A stretch of DNA of 64,000 bases from Saccharomonospora piscinae (GCF_005862235.1 NZ_VCEK01000002.1:372001-436000), one strand, 5' to 3'; positions 40,053 to 48,873 are shown, counted from the stretch's first letter. Notes: a model not told the origin generated them from the sequence alone. A program made the numbers and translations.

Positions 40053-42350
40053 ATGGGTGCACTGCAGATCACGATGGGTGTGATCGGCGTCGCCGTCAGC
40101 GTCGTCGCCTGGTACGTGTTCGCCGCCGGAGTGGCCCGCCAGGTCCGCATCATCCGGCTCGGCCAGCCCGACGCCACCCGCAACGGCCCGGTCGGCCCCC
40201 GCCTGCGCACCCTGGTCAAGGAGTTCGCGGCCCACACCCGGATGAACAAGTTCCGCTCCGTGGGCCCCTGGCACTGGCTGGTGATGTGGGGCTTCCTGCT
40301 CGGCTCGCTGTCCGTGTTCGAGGCCTACGGTGAGGTCTTCGTCCCGCACTTCACCTGGCCGATCATCGGCCACTGGAGCCTGTGGCAGCTCCTGCTCGAA
40401 CTCCTCGGCCTCGGCACCGTCATCGGCGGCGTCGCGCTGGCGGTCATCCGTCAGCTCAACCACCCGCGCCGCGCCGACCGGCAGTCCCGCTTCGCCGGGT
40501 CGAACTTCGGGCAGGCGTACTTCGTCGAAGCCGTGGTGGTCATCGAGGGCCTCGGCATCCTCGGCGTCAAGGCGTTCAAGATCTCCAGCGGCATCGAGGA
40601 CCCGCCCCTGTGGTCCAGCTTCGTGACCCAGCCGCTCGCCGCGCTGCTGCCCACCAGCACCGCCGCCGTCTCGGTCATGGCGCTGATCAAGCTCCTGTCG
40701 GCGATGATCTGGCTGCTGGTCGTCGGCCGCACGCTGACGATGGGCGTGGCCTGGCACCGGTTCAGCGCGTTCTTCAACATCTACTTCAAGCGCGAGGACG
40801 ACGGCGACGTCGCGCTGGGCAAGCTCAAGCCCATGATGAGCGGCGGCAAGCCGCTCGACTTCGAGGAGGCCGACCCCGAAAAGGACGTGTTCGGCGCGGG
40901 CCAGGTCGAGGACTTCTCGTGGAAGGGCTGGCTCGACTTCTCCACCTGCACCGAGTGCGGTCGCTGCCAGTCGCAGTGCCCGGCGTGGAACACGGGCAAG
41001 CCGCTCTCGCCGAAGCTCCTCATCACCCAGCTGCGCGACCACGCCTACGCCAAGGCGCCGTACCTGCTCGCGGGCGGAAAGAAGGACGTCACCGGCGAGG
41101 AGGTCGGGCTCACCGAGGGCGACAACCCGTACGCCGGGATCGACGTGCTCGCGCTGGCCGAGGCCGAGCGCCCCCTCGTCGGCACGGGCGACGACGGCGC
41201 CGCCGCGGGCGTGATCGACCCCGAGGTGCTGTGGTCCTGCACCTCCTGCGGTGCCTGCGTCGAGCAGTGCCCGGTGGACATCGAGCACGTCGACCACATC
41301 GTCGACATGCGCCGCTACCAGGTCATGATCGAGTCGAACTTCCCGAGCGAGCTGAACGGGATGTTCAAGAACCTGGAGAACAAGGGCAATCCGTGGGGCC
41401 AGAACGCGCGGGACCGCCTCGCCTGGGCCGACGACCTCGACTTCGAGGTGCCCGTCTTCGACGGCGAGCTCGGCGACGCCGAGTACCTGTTCTGGGTGGG
41501 CTGCGCCGGAGCGTTCGAGGACCGCGCCAAGAAGACCACGCGCGCGGTGGCCGAGCTGCTGCACCTCGCGGACGTCAAGTACACGGTGCTCGGCCCCGAG
41601 GAGACCTGCACCGGCGACCCGGCACGGCGCGCGGGCAACGAGTTCGTCTTCCAGATGCTCGCCCAGCAGAACGTCGAGGTGCTGAACTCGGTGTTCGAGG
41701 GCGTCGAGACCGGCAAGCGCAAGATCGTGGTCACGTGCGCGCACTGCTTCAACACGCTGGCGAACGAGTACCCCGACCTGGGCGGCACCTACGAGGTGGT
41801 ACACCACACCCAGCTGCTCAACCGGCTCGTCCGCGAGAAGCGGCTCACCCCGATGGCGCCGATCGCCGAGGACGTCACGTACCACGACCCGTGCTACCTG
41901 GGCAGGCACAACAAGGTGTACGAGCCGCCGCGTGAGCTGGTGGGTGCCTCCGGTGGATCGCTGCGCGAGATGCCGAGGCACGCCGAGCGGTCGATGTGCT
42001 GCGGCGCCGGTGGCGCCCGCATGTGGATGGAGGAGCGCATCGGCAAGCGGATCAACGTCGAGCGGGTGGACGAGGCGCTCGGCACCGCGCCCTCGAAGAT
42101 CGCCACCGGATGCCCGTTCTGCCGCGTGATGCTCACCGACGGGGTCACCGCCCGCCAGAACGACGGTCAGGCGAGCGAGGACGTCGAGGTCGTCGACGTC
42201 GCCCAGCTGTTGCTCTCCGCGGTCAAGCGGGGACAGCCCGTGGCAGCCGGCGCCGCCTCCGGTGGCGAGGCCGAGGCGGACGGCCGCGCCGACGTTCCCA
42301 CCGACGAGGTCGGAACTGGCACTGTGCAATCGGACGAGGACAAGCGGTGA
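40053..42350 (+). CDS. Membrane-bound (Fe-S) heterodisulfide-reductase-like oxidoreductase
   Basis: A 765-residue fusion seen across actinobacteria (Rv0338c-like). Residues 1-240 hold five to six transmembrane helices resembling the NarI/DsrM cytochrome b module, with His in GPWHWLVMWG and VAWHRF. Two 4Fe-4S sites follow: CTECGRCQSQCP and CTSCGACVEQCP. Then come two CCG domains with FWVGCAGAFED and HDPCYLGRHNK plus CCGAGGARMW, which in HdrB-type enzymes bind a noncubane cluster. It probably moves electrons between menaquinone and an unknown cytoplasmic partner. A Gly/Glu/Asp-rich tail follows. Terminator after the stop. Confidence 0.92.
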   Translation: MGALQITMGVIGVAVSVVAWYVFAAGVARQVRIIRLGQPDATRNGPVGPRLRTLVKEFAAHTRMNKFRSVGPWHWLVMWGFLLGSLSVFEAYGEVFVPHFTWPIIGHWSLWQLLLELLGLGTVIGGVALAVIRQLNHPRRADRQSRFAGSNFGQAYFVEAVVVIEGLGILGVKAFKISSGIEDPPLWSSFVTQPLAALLPTSTAAVSVMALIKLLSAMIWLLVVGRTLTMGVAWHRFSAFFNIYFKREDDGDVALGKLKPMMSGGKPLDFEEADPEKDVFGAGQVEDFSWKGWLDFSTCTECGRCQSQCPAWNTGKPLSPKLLITQLRDHAYAKAPYLLAGGKKDVTGEEVGLTEGDNPYAGIDVLALAEAERPLVGTGDDGAAAGVIDPEVLWSCTSCGACVEQCPVDIEHVDHIVDMRRYQVMIESNFPSELNGMFKNLENKGNPWGQNARDRLAWADDLDFEVPVFDGELGDAEYLFWVGCAGAFEDRAKKTTRAVAELLHLADVKYTVLGPEETCTGDPARRAGNEFVFQMLAQQNVEVLNSVFEGVETGKRKIVVTCAHCFNTLANEYPDLGGTYEVVHHTQLLNRLVREKRLTPMAPIAEDVTYHDPCYLGRHNKVYEPPRELVGASGGSLREMPRHAERSMCCGAGGARMWMEERIGKRINVERVDEALGTAPSKIATGCPFCRVMLTDGVTARQNDGQASEDVEVVDVAQLLLSAVKRGQPVAAGAASGGEAEADGRADVPTDEVGTGTVQSDEDKR

Positions 42351-42356
42351 CGACCA

Positions 42357-42415
42357 GGCGGGATCGCGGGAAAAAAGGGCCCGATTCGGGGTTTTTTCGC
42401 CCTCGCGATCTCGCC
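42357..42415. terminator. Terminator structure with A6/T6 arms after the Fe-S reductase
   Basis: A nested hairpin: GGCG and GATCGCG pair with CGCGATC and CGCC, enclosing AAAAAA and TTTTTT around an inner CCCGATTCGGG stem. The T-run on the plus strand follows a G/C stem, which fits intrinsic termination of the upstream gene; the symmetric A-run allows use on either strand. Confidence 0.75.
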
Positions 42416-42484
42416 TGAGACCCACCCTTCCGCGCTAGCATGACAACCTCGCGGACGACGGACAGGGCGAGGTCAAGGCGCAAC

Positions 42485-42994
42485 ATGCAGGGCGGAGATC
42501 GCGGTGGTACCCCGGACGACGGCGACGGCGACCAGGTACGCGACGAGGCCGACGGCTTCCCGTTCGCACGGTCGTCGCGGCGGCCCCGGCCCGAGCGGGT
42601 CGTGATGTCACCGCGTGACGCGTTCGCGGAAGGCGACGCGGACGGTCCCGCCGTCGACCGCCTCCGGGCGCGCCCGTACGTGCTGACCAAGGGCCGTACC
42701 CGTGCCCGCTCCGATCTGGCCGTCGAGACGCTCGTCTCCGCGGACCCGCAGGCCCAGTGGCAGCTGCACAAGTCCGGTTCGGAGTACCGCAAGCTGGGCA
42801 CGCTGTGTTCCCATCCGGTCTCGGTGGCCGAGATCGCCGCCAACCTGGCGGTCCCGCTGGGTGTCGCCCGCGTGCTGATCAGCGACCTGGCCGACACCGG
42901 TTTCGTCCACGTCCACTCGGCGCCCGTCACCGTGGGCGGACGGCCGGACGAGGGGCTGATGCACCGCGTCCTCGAGGGCCTGCGCAGGCTCTGA
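42485..42994 (+). CDS. DUF742 family protein
   Basis: A 169-residue protein. The conserved DUF742 part begins RLRARPYVLTKGRTRARSDL and continues with ETLVSADP and a winged-helix-like region (LCSHPVSVAEIAANLAVPLGVARVLISDLADTGFVHVH). Most DUF742 genes sit in conservons with a sensor kinase, roadblock protein and small GTPase; none is here. A TAGCAT at 42436-42441 serves as -10 and overlaps an upstream ATG (42440), so ATG 42485 is chosen. Confidence 0.85.
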   Translation: MQGGDRGGTPDDGDGDQVRDEADGFPFARSSRRPRPERVVMSPRDAFAEGDADGPAVDRLRARPYVLTKGRTRARSDLAVETLVSADPQAQWQLHKSGSEYRKLGTLCSHPVSVAEIAANLAVPLGVARVLISDLADTGFVHVHSAPVTVGGRPDEGLMHRVLEGLRRL

Positions 42995-43024
42995 GGAGCC
43001 CGTTCCCGCACGTGAGGAGCTTCG

Positions 43025-44668
43025 ATGCCCCCGACCCACGAAGTCACCAACCAGGTCCCGCCGCTCGTCGGTCACGATGTCGCCGACGACCCCGCCCTGC
43101 TCGAAGGGCTGCGCCGGGAGGGTGCCGACTGGGCCGAGACCGAGCTGCGCGAACTCGGCGTCCTCGCCGGAGGTGAGCGGGCCCAGGAGTGGGGCAGGCT
43201 CGCCAACGAACACCCGCCCGTGTTGCGAACGCACGACCGCGTGGGACAGCGGATCGACGAGGTGGAGTTCCACCCGCACTGGCACGACCTCATGGCCGTG
43301 GCCGTCTCGCACGGCCTGCACGCGGCGCCGTGGCGGCAGGACCGGCCCGGCGCGCACGTGGCCCGTGCCGCCAAGTTCTACGTCTGGAGCCAGGTCGAGG
43401 CGGGCCACACCTGTCCGATCTCGATGACCTACTCGGCCGTTCCCGCCCTGCGCCACAGCCCCGGCCTTGCCGCGGAGTACGAGCCCCTGCTCGCCGCGCG
43501 GGACTACGACTTCGGTCTGCGGGTGCCCACGGCCAAGCGCGGCCTGATCGCGGGCATGTCGATGACCGAGAAGCAGGGCGGCTCCGACGTCCGCGCCAAC
43601 ACCACGCGCGCGGTCCCCGGCGGCGCTAACGGCACCGACGGCACCTACGTCCTCACCGGGCACAAGTGGTTCACCTCCGCTCCCATGTCCGACGTGTTCC
43701 TCACGCTCGCGCAGGCACCCGGCGGGCTGTCGTGTTTCCTGCTGCCGCGCGTGCTGCCCGACGGCACCCGCAACGCGCTGCACCTCCAGCGGTTGAAGGA
43801 CAAGCTCGGCAACCGCTCCAACGCCTCGGCCGAGATCGAGTACGACGGTGCGATCGGCTGGCTCGTCGGCGAGGAGGGCCGGGGCGTGCGCACCATCATC
43901 GAGATGGTCAACAACACGCGGCTGGACTGCGTCATCGGTGGCGCGGCCGGGATGCGCCACGGCGCCGTGCGCGCCACGCACCACGCCACACACCGCCTCG
44001 CTTTCGGCGCCCCGCTGGTGCGCCAGCCGCTCATGACCAACGTGCTCGCCGACCTGACGGTGGAGGCCGAGGCCGCCACCACCGTCGCCCTGCGCCTCGC
44101 CGCCGCGGGCGACCGCGCCGAGCGGGGCGACGAGCAGGAGGCGGCGTTTCGCAGGCTGGCGCTCGCGGTGTCGAAGTACTGGGTGTGCAAGCGCGCTCCC
44201 GCCCACGCCGCCGAAGCCCTCGAATGCCTCGGCGGCAACGGCTACGTCGAGGAGTCGGGGATGCCCCGCCTGTTCCGCGAGTCCCCGCTGTCGTCCATCT
44301 GGGAGGGCTCGGGCAACGTGGCCGCCCTCGACACGCTGCGGGCGATGGCCAAATCGCCGGAATCGGTCGAGGCGTTCGCGGCTGAACTGCGCCTCGCCTC
44401 CGGAGCGGACCGGCGGCTCGACGACGCCGTGGCCGACGTGCTCCGCGACCTGGCCGACCCCGCCGACGCGGAGTTCCGAGCCCGCAGGCTCGTGGAGCGG
44501 CTGGCGCTGGTGTTGCAGGGCTCGCTGCTGGTGCGCCACGGCGACAAGGACGTGGCGGACGCCTTCTGCGCGTCACGGCTCGGCGGCGACTGGGGCGTCG
44601 CGTTCGGCACGCTGCCGCCCTCGGTGGCGGCCGAGGCCGTGGTGGACCGCGCCCGGCCTGCTCAGTAA
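43025..44668 (+). CDS. AidB-like acyl-CoA dehydrogenase family protein
   Basis: A 547-residue flavoprotein close to E. coli AidB, which is induced by DNA alkylation. Diagnostic stretches are DEVEFHPHWHDLMAVAVSHG, AGHTCPISMTYSAVPAL, MSMTEKQGGSDVRANTT and LECLGGNGYVEESGMPR. AidB binds FAD and DNA and has weak isovaleryl-CoA activity; whether this copy protects DNA is inference. AGGAG lies six bases before ATG 43025, 30 bases after the DUF742 gene, so they may be co-transcribed. It overlaps the end of the convergent CAP gene by seven bases. Confidence 0.9.
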   Translation: MPPTHEVTNQVPPLVGHDVADDPALLEGLRREGADWAETELRELGVLAGGERAQEWGRLANEHPPVLRTHDRVGQRIDEVEFHPHWHDLMAVAVSHGLHAAPWRQDRPGAHVARAAKFYVWSQVEAGHTCPISMTYSAVPALRHSPGLAAEYEPLLAARDYDFGLRVPTAKRGLIAGMSMTEKQGGSDVRANTTRAVPGGANGTDGTYVLTGHKWFTSAPMSDVFLTLAQAPGGLSCFLLPRVLPDGTRNALHLQRLKDKLGNRSNASAEIEYDGAIGWLVGEEGRGVRTIIEMVNNTRLDCVIGGAAGMRHGAVRATHHATHRLAFGAPLVRQPLMTNVLADLTVEAEAATTVALRLAAAGDRAERGDEQEAAFRRLALAVSKYWVCKRAPAHAAEALECLGGNGYVEESGMPRLFRESPLSSIWEGSGNVAALDTLRAMAKSPESVEAFAAELRLASGADRRLDDAVADVLRDLADPADAEFRARRLVERLALVLQGSLLVRHGDKDVADAFCASRLGGDWGVAFGTLPPSVAAEAVVDRARPAQ

Positions 44669-45441
44669 CCGAAGTTCTGTGTCCAGTACCAGCCGTCGGA
44701 GTTGACCCCGACCCCGATGGTCGAGATGTCGCAGTTGAGGATGTTGCGGCGGTGGCCGTCGGAGTTCATCCACGCCTCCATCACGGCGTCGGCACTGGCC
44801 ATGCCCATCGCGATGTTCTCGGCGGCCGGGCTCGGGTACCCGGCGTCGGAGATCCGTTCGTCGAACGTCGTGCCGTCCTGCGAGGTGTGCGAGAGGTAAC
44901 CGTGTTCGGCCATGTCGTCGCTGTGGGCCTGGGCCGAATCGCGCAGCCGGTGATCCGCGCGCACCGGGCCGCAACCAGCGTCGGCGCGCTCGGCGTTGAC
45001 CAGCTCCACCACCGCGGCACCGGGTTCGGCGCCCACGGGCCCGGCTGGTTCCTCCGGCTCGGGTTCGGCGGGCTCGACGTGCTCGGCGGGCTCGGACTCG
45101 CCCGGCGTGGTGTCGTCGGGCTCGGAGGGCGGGGAGGTCGAGGAGTCCGTCGGCGGCTCCGGCGAGGAGGCCGTGTCGGGGGTGGCGCTCGTCGTGGTGC
45201 TCGGAGTGGCCGGTGGCGTTTCCTCGCTGCTGCCGGGGGTGGTCGAGGTGGTGTGCTCCGCACCCGCCACGCCCTCACTACCCAGCGGAGGGCGTACGTC
45301 GAGGTCGGACGAGTGTGCCAGCGTCGTGTCGTCCCGTGACGAATCGAGCCACAGCAGGTGACCTCCGGCAGCCGCGACCACACCGACGAGCAGACTGACC
45401 ATCACCAGCAGTGATCGGACTCGCGAAGTCGGGGTGGACAC
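44662..45441 (-). CDS. CAP-domain (SCP/PR1-like) exported protein
   Basis: A 259-residue protein with an N-terminal hydrophobic segment (VRSLLVMVSLLVGVVAAAGGHLLW), a long Ser/Thr/Pro/Glu-rich linker (residues 45-140) and a C-terminal CAP domain. That domain has AVVELVNAERADAGCGPV, AQAHSDDMAEHGYLSHTS with the metal-site histidines, and GHRRNILNCDISTIGVGV. The linker suggests wall crossing. Start is uncertain: GTG 45441 has TAACTT eight bases upstream, but GTG 45459 and TTG 45462 are open too. Confidence 0.85.
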   Translation of the reverse strand: MSTPTSRVRSLLVMVSLLVGVVAAAGGHLLWLDSSRDDTTLAHSSDLDVRPPLGSEGVAGAEHTTSTTPGSSEETPPATPSTTTSATPDTASSPEPPTDSSTSPPSEPDDTTPGESEPAEHVEPAEPEPEEPAGPVGAEPGAAVVELVNAERADAGCGPVRADHRLRDSAQAHSDDMAEHGYLSHTSQDGTTFDERISDAGYPSPAAENIAMGMASADAVMEAWMNSDGHRRNILNCDISTIGVGVNSDGWYWTQNFGY

Positions 45442-45531
45442 AAGCCGGGAAGTTACCACCAAAGCGTGAGTTATTGAACCGTGACTTTTCTGTCAGTGCT
45501 TGCGAGGCTCGCGAGTGAGTGGTGGCGCTCG

Positions 45532-46116
45532 TCAGCGACGGGTGTCGACGCGGTCGAAGTTCTGGTAGGCGCGGCTCGGCGTCGGCCCGCGTTGTCCCTG
45601 GTACCGCGATCCGGCCTCCGGCGACCCGTACGGGAACTCGGCCGCGCTGGTGAGCTGGAACAGGCACAGCTGGCCGATCTTCATCCCGGGCCACAGGGTG
45701 ATCGGCAGGTTCGCGACGTTCGACAGCTCCAGCGTGATGTGTCCCGAGAAGCCCGGGTCGATGAACCCCGCCGTCGAGTGCGTCAGCAACCCGAGCCGCC
45801 CCAGCGACGACTTGCCCTCCAGCCGCCCCGCGAGGTCGTCGGGCAACGTGAACACCTCGAACGTCGCGGCGAGCACGAACTCCCCCGGATGCAGCACGAA
45901 CGGGTCGCCGTCGCCCTCCTTCTCCACGAGCGACGTCAGCTCGTCCTGGCGGAGCTGCGGGTCGATGTGCGTGTACTTGCTGTTGTCGAACACGCGGAAG
46001 AAGCGGTCGAGCCGCACGTCGATACTCGACGGCTGCACCATCGCAGGGTCGAACGGGTCCACCCCGAGCTGGCCCGATTCGAGCGCTTTGCGAAGGTCAC
46101 GGTCACTCAACAGCAC
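45532..46116 (-). CDS. dcd: dCTP deaminase
   Basis: A 194-residue trimeric deaminase supplying dUTP/dUMP for dTTP synthesis. Sequence signatures are [53 protein letters not shown] and [20 protein letters not shown]. Close actinobacterial homologues such as M. tuberculosis Dcd are bifunctional deaminase/dUTPases, which may apply here. A leaderless mRNA is likely: TAGGGT lies six bases before the GTG start. It follows the MpaB-like gene on the same strand with no gap for another promoter. Confidence 0.95.
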   Translation of the reverse strand: MLLSDRDLRKALESGQLGVDPFDPAMVQPSSIDVRLDRFFRVFDNSKYTHIDPQLRQDELTSLVEKEGDGDPFVLHPGEFVLAATFEVFTLPDDLAGRLEGKSSLGRLGLLTHSTAGFIDPGFSGHITLELSNVANLPITLWPGMKIGQLCLFQLTSAAEFPYGSPEAGSRYQGQRGPTPSRAYQNFDRVDTRR

Positions 46117-46120
46117 CGCT

Positions 46121-47380
46121 TCACCCTAACCGGCCAGCACCCGCCTCCTGACGCGGCGGGCTCGGCGCCGCCCGGTGGCGGGCGTAGGTCGGGTCGGGCG
46201 GCACGAGCCTGCCCAACTGCTCGGCGTAGCGCCTGCGCGCCACGGCACCGAGCCGCTCCTGCGCCCAGGTGGCCCCCGGCAACCTCCTGCGCACGGTCTC
46301 GGCGGCGAAGTTGCCCGCCGCGGCCGTGAGCACGGCAGCCTGCGCCACCGGGTCGTTCGGGATGCCGAGGAAGTCGGAGTTCGTCCGGCCGAGCACCAGC
46401 CTGCTGATGGAGCCGTGGACCCGCGCCGAGAGTTCGCCGAGCAGGCCACCCAGCGGGCCGTCGCCGCCGACCTCGGCGTGGGAGCGCAGCAGTGCCGCCG
46501 CGAGTCGTTGCGAGTCGGCGTCCGGCACGAACTCGGTGACGGCCAGCAACCACAGCAGCCGCCACGCATCGTCCTCGGTGGCGGGCAGCAGCTCGTCGTC
46601 CACGCCGACCAGCCAGCCCACATAACGCCACAGGTGCATGATGTCGGCGCGCTCGGTCTCCGAGTAGCGCACGCCGAGCACCCGCATGCCCATGACGTAG
46701 ACCAGCGAGAACAACAGCAGCGTGCCCGCCGTCTGCACCTGGTTGATCGGGCGGTCCCACGACTCGTAATCCCAGTCGTCGCGGCTGTTCATCGCGGCCC
46801 GGACGTGCGCGTGAACGAGCCGCACCCGCAGCGCTGAGGCGTACCCGGTGGCGCCGACCCGCAGCGACCCGGGCGTGGTGACGTCGAGCCACCACTGCGT
46901 CGTCTCCACCAGCCTGCGCGCCGCCGCGTGCTCGATCGCCCCGGTTCCGACCAGCGGTTTCGTGGCACGCGACGCCAGGTAGCCGCCCATCAGGGCCATG
47001 TCGCCGAGCGGGAACAGGCTGAGCACGCCCGTCCGCACGATGGCGCGCGCACCGCGGTCGAGCCGCTGCGGATCGACCCAGTACGGCGTCGCCTCGACAG
47101 AGCGGAAGAAGTCGACCAGCTCGACGGGCGGATCGTCGAGGCTGTCGATGCCGTGCTCGGTGGCGCGGTCGAACAACGCGCGCCCCTCGCCGCGCGGCAA
47201 CCGGCGCTCCATCGCGACCACCGCGTCGGCGAGCGGGTCCTCCGCCTGCGCGAACTCGCGCAGGCGTCGCCGCTGCCGCTCGGTACCCCGGATGTCGCCG
47301 GGTGCGAAAAGGCGCGTGGCGACCCGGAATCCGCCCTCCCGCAGCAGCTCGGGATCCGGCAACCGCTCGTCGGCCGTCAT
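46121..47380 (-). CDS. MpaB-like oxygenase (DUF2236 family)
   Basis: A 419-residue heme-dependent oxygenase-like protein. The DUF2236/MpaB region covers about residues 60-330, with [40 protein letters not shown] and [20 protein letters not shown], the histidine cluster that binds heme b in latex-clearing and MpaB enzymes. ATG 47380 is chosen since it is the first ATG after a weak promoter (TTGACG near 47417). An 18-bp inverted repeat (47380-47397) overlaps the start codon. It lies just upstream of dcd. Substrate unknown. Confidence 0.85.
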   Translation of the reverse strand: MTADERLPDPELLREGGFRVATRLFAPGDIRGTERQRRRLREFAQAEDPLADAVVAMERRLPRGEGRALFDRATEHGIDSLDDPPVELVDFFRSVEATPYWVDPQRLDRGARAIVRTGVLSLFPLGDMALMGGYLASRATKPLVGTGAIEHAAARRLVETTQWWLDVTTPGSLRVGATGYASALRVRLVHAHVRAAMNSRDDWDYESWDRPINQVQTAGTLLLFSLVYVMGMRVLGVRYSETERADIMHLWRYVGWLVGVDDELLPATEDDAWRLLWLLAVTEFVPDADSQRLAAALLRSHAEVGGDGPLGGLLGELSARVHGSISRLVLGRTNSDFLGIPNDPVAQAAVLTAAAGNFAAETVRRRLPGATWAQERLGAVARRRYAEQLGRLVPPDPTYARHRAAPSPPRQEAGAGRLG

Positions 47381-47397
47381 GACAATGAGTGTTGTCA
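47380..47397. promoter_or_regulatory. 18-bp inverted-repeat operator at the MpaB-like start codon
   Basis: TGACAATGAGTGTTGTCA has perfect TGACAA-N6-TTGTCA symmetry and covers the first base of the start codon. It shares 15 of 18 bases, spacer included, with 5673-5690 upstream of the lipase. A shared TetR-type repressor is the simplest reading. Confidence 0.72.
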
Positions 47398-47494
47398 CTT
47401 TGCGGTGCGACCGTCAAGGGGCGCGCGGCGCGGGCGAGGAGTCGGGCACCCGCTTGCGGAGGCGAGATCGCCCCGGTGTAGGCTGTGTGCCGCT

Positions 47495-47568
47495 GCGGAT
47501 GTAGTTCAATGGTAGAACATCAGCTTCCCAAGCTGAGAACGCGGGTTCGATTCCCGTCATCCGCTCCA
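47495..47568 (+). tRNA. tRNA-Gly(CCC)
   Basis: A complete cloverleaf with encoded CCA. The acceptor stem is GCGGATG/CATCCGC, the D arm GTTC-AATGGTA-GAAC, the anticodon stem TCAGC/GCTGA with loop TTCCCAA (anticodon CCC), the variable loop GAAC, and the T arm GCGGG-TTCGATT-CCCGT. Total 74 bases. It is followed by a terminator. No integrase or direct-repeat att copy is visible. Confidence 0.96.
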
Positions 47569-47572
47569 AGAA

Positions 47573-47618
47573 GAAACCCCCAGGTCAGACGGCTCGATCT
47601 CGTCGAACTGGGGGTTTC
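47573..47618. terminator. Terminator hairpin after tRNA-Gly
   Basis: GAAACCCCCAG (47573-47583) pairs perfectly with CTGGGGGTTTC (47608-47618) around a 24-base loop, five bases after the tRNA CCA. Confidence 0.8.
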
Positions 47619-47686
47619 GCTGTAGCAAGGGCCGCACTGACGACTCGCGCCCGTAAGCCATTTCGCGGCGCTGCTACGGTCGGCTC

Positions 47687-48031
47687 ATGGCTCCGATGCT
47701 GTTCGCCGGAATCGCCGTCCGTGACCACGCTGCTGCGGTGCCCTGGTACGAGAAGTTCTTCGGCCGTCCGGCGTCGTTCGAGGCCACCGAAACAGAATCG
47801 GTATGGGGCCTCGCGGAGCACGGCTGGGTGTACGTCGTCGAACGCCCGGCGGACGCGGGACACGCTCTGCTCACGATCATGGTCGACGACCTCGACGCCA
47901 CGGTGGCGGATGTCGGTGACCGTGGCATCAAGCCGGAACGCCGCGAAAGCTACGACAACGGTGCTCGCAAGGTGCTTTACCAGGACCCGGACGGTAACGA
48001 GATCTCGTACGCCTGGGCCCCGAGGGACTGA
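47687..48031 (+). CDS. VOC (glyoxalase/bleomycin-resistance fold) family protein
   Basis: A 114-residue vicinal-oxygen-chelate protein. The beta-alpha-beta repeats include MLFAGIAVRDHAAAVPWYEKFFG, VYVVERPADAGHALLTIMVDDL and VLYQDPDGNEISYAW, with metal-ligand-type His and Glu residues. TACGGT (47675-47680) lies six bases before the ATG, predicting a leaderless mRNA. A truncated copy of its 3' end occurs at 48801-48873. Function unknown. Confidence 0.88.
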   Translation: MAPMLFAGIAVRDHAAAVPWYEKFFGRPASFEATETESVWGLAEHGWVYVVERPADAGHALLTIMVDDLDATVADVGDRGIKPERRESYDNGARKVLYQDPDGNEISYAWAPRD

Positions 48032-48043
48032 TCCCGGAAACCG

Positions 48044-48127
48044 CCGTGTCCGCATTTCCCGTAGCCGTGTCCGCAGGTTGAGTAGTCGTGTCCGCAGCCC
48101 ACGTAGTCGTGTTTGCAGTTCTCGTAG
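48044..48127. repeat. 21-bp repeat cluster A (four tandem units)
   Basis: Four contiguous 21-bp units (48044-48064, 48065-48085, 48086-48106, 48107-48127) share (C/T)CGTGTCCGCAG at the start and GTAG at the end. The orientation is opposite to cluster D at 54621. They lie between the VOC gene and the phosphatase gene. Confidence 0.92.
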
Positions 48128-48233
48128 GCAGCTTGTGTACGACGTGCCGGACGGTACGGTGCTAGATCGGGTCGAGCTGCACGACTCCCCGCTGAGTGAG
48201 GGCGTGTCCGTCACGCTTCGTTGACGCTCCACG

Positions 48234-48284
48234 TCGTGTCCGCAGTTCCCGTAGCCGTGTTTGCCTCGCACGGTGCGGACACGG
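48234..48284. repeat. 21-bp repeat cluster B with inverted copy
   Basis: One full unit (48234-48254), a partial unit CCGTGTTTGC and then GCGGACACGG in the opposite sense, able to pair as a 10-bp stem with two G-T wobbles. About 50 bases match cluster C. It lies just before the phosphatase -10 box. Confidence 0.85.
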
Positions 48285-48307
48285 GGGTTCACTGGATAAT
48301 CGGCAGC

Positions 48308-48763
48308 GTGTCCGACGTCCGGTTGGCTGGAGCGACGCGGCTTCCCGACGGTGTGTGGGTGCGGGGGCGCGGCCTACGCCACCCGCTGGCTGACGGCGCC
48401 GCCCCCGACTACGGCCTGTACCTCGGAGGACACGGACTGCGGGCCCGGCACGAGTCGTCGCTGACCTGGCCACACGACTGGGTGTTCTGGCGCGACGGGC
48501 TACTGCCGGCGGACTGGCCGGCGACGGCGGACCGGCTGCTGGAGGCACACGCCCGCGCTCGCGCGGGCCAGGCCGTGGAGTTCGCCTGCCACGGCGGGCT
48601 CGGCCGCACCGGCACGGCCATCGCGTGCCTGGCCACGCTGAGCGGTCTGTCCCCGCGCGCGGCGGTGCGGTGGACCCGCGAGAACTACCACCGCAGCGCG
48701 GTGGAGGTTCCGTGGCAACGTCGTTACGTCTCGTGGTTCGCCCGCCATACCGCGAGCACCTGA
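48308..48763 (+). CDS. Protein-tyrosine/dual-specificity phosphatase-like protein
   Basis: A 151-residue cysteine-phosphatase-fold protein. The active-site loop is CHGGLGRTG (HCX5R type with Cys and Arg present), followed by TAIACLATLSGLSPRAAVRW. An upstream aspartate for general acid could be in PADWPATADRL. GTG 48308 is chosen because GATAAT (48295-48300) lies seven bases before it; the frame is open further up through repeat units and would add non-conserved residues. Substrate unknown. Confidence 0.82.
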   Translation: MSDVRLAGATRLPDGVWVRGRGLRHPLADGAAPDYGLYLGGHGLRARHESSLTWPHDWVFWRDGLLPADWPATADRLLEAHARARAGQAVEFACHGGLGRTGTAIACLATLSGLSPRAAVRWTRENYHRSAVEVPWQRRYVSWFARHTAST

Positions 48764-48764
48764 G

Positions 48765-48799
48765 GCGACGGCCGTCACTCGCCCGTCTCACGCAGGAAC
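48765..48799 (-). pseudogene. Relic of a YjbR/MmcQ gene 3' end
   Basis: Thirty-one of 35 bases match 49536-49570, the last codons, stop and trailing bases of the intact YjbR-like gene, in the same orientation. It would encode LRETGE and a stop. The rest of that gene is missing: one base further on, the VOC relic begins. Confidence 0.8.
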
Positions 48800-48800
48800 G

Positions 48801-48873
48801 ACGATGCTCGCAAGGTGATCTACAAGAACCGGACGGTAACGAGATCTCCTACACCTGGGCCCCGAGGGACTGA
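48801..48873 (+). pseudogene. Relic of a VOC gene 3' end
   Basis: About 65 of 74 bases match 47958-48031, the last 24 codons and stop of the intact VOC gene. One base is missing relative to it (near 48829), so the frame shifts before DGNEISYTWAPRD. No 5' part is present. It abuts the GNAT gene stop. Confidence 0.88.

Noticed and set aside
47495-47618. tRNA-Gly as an integration site of a mobile element
   Set aside because: No integrase, no repeated tRNA 3' end and no change in gene character were seen downstream; the hairpin explains the adjacent symmetry.
47585-48292. A 235-codon minus-strand frame with Leu/Arg heptads across repeat cluster A
   Set aside because: The heptads come from the 21-bp DNA repeat; the frame runs antisense to the VOC gene and lacks a start signal. 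It illustrates why the repeat keeps frames open.
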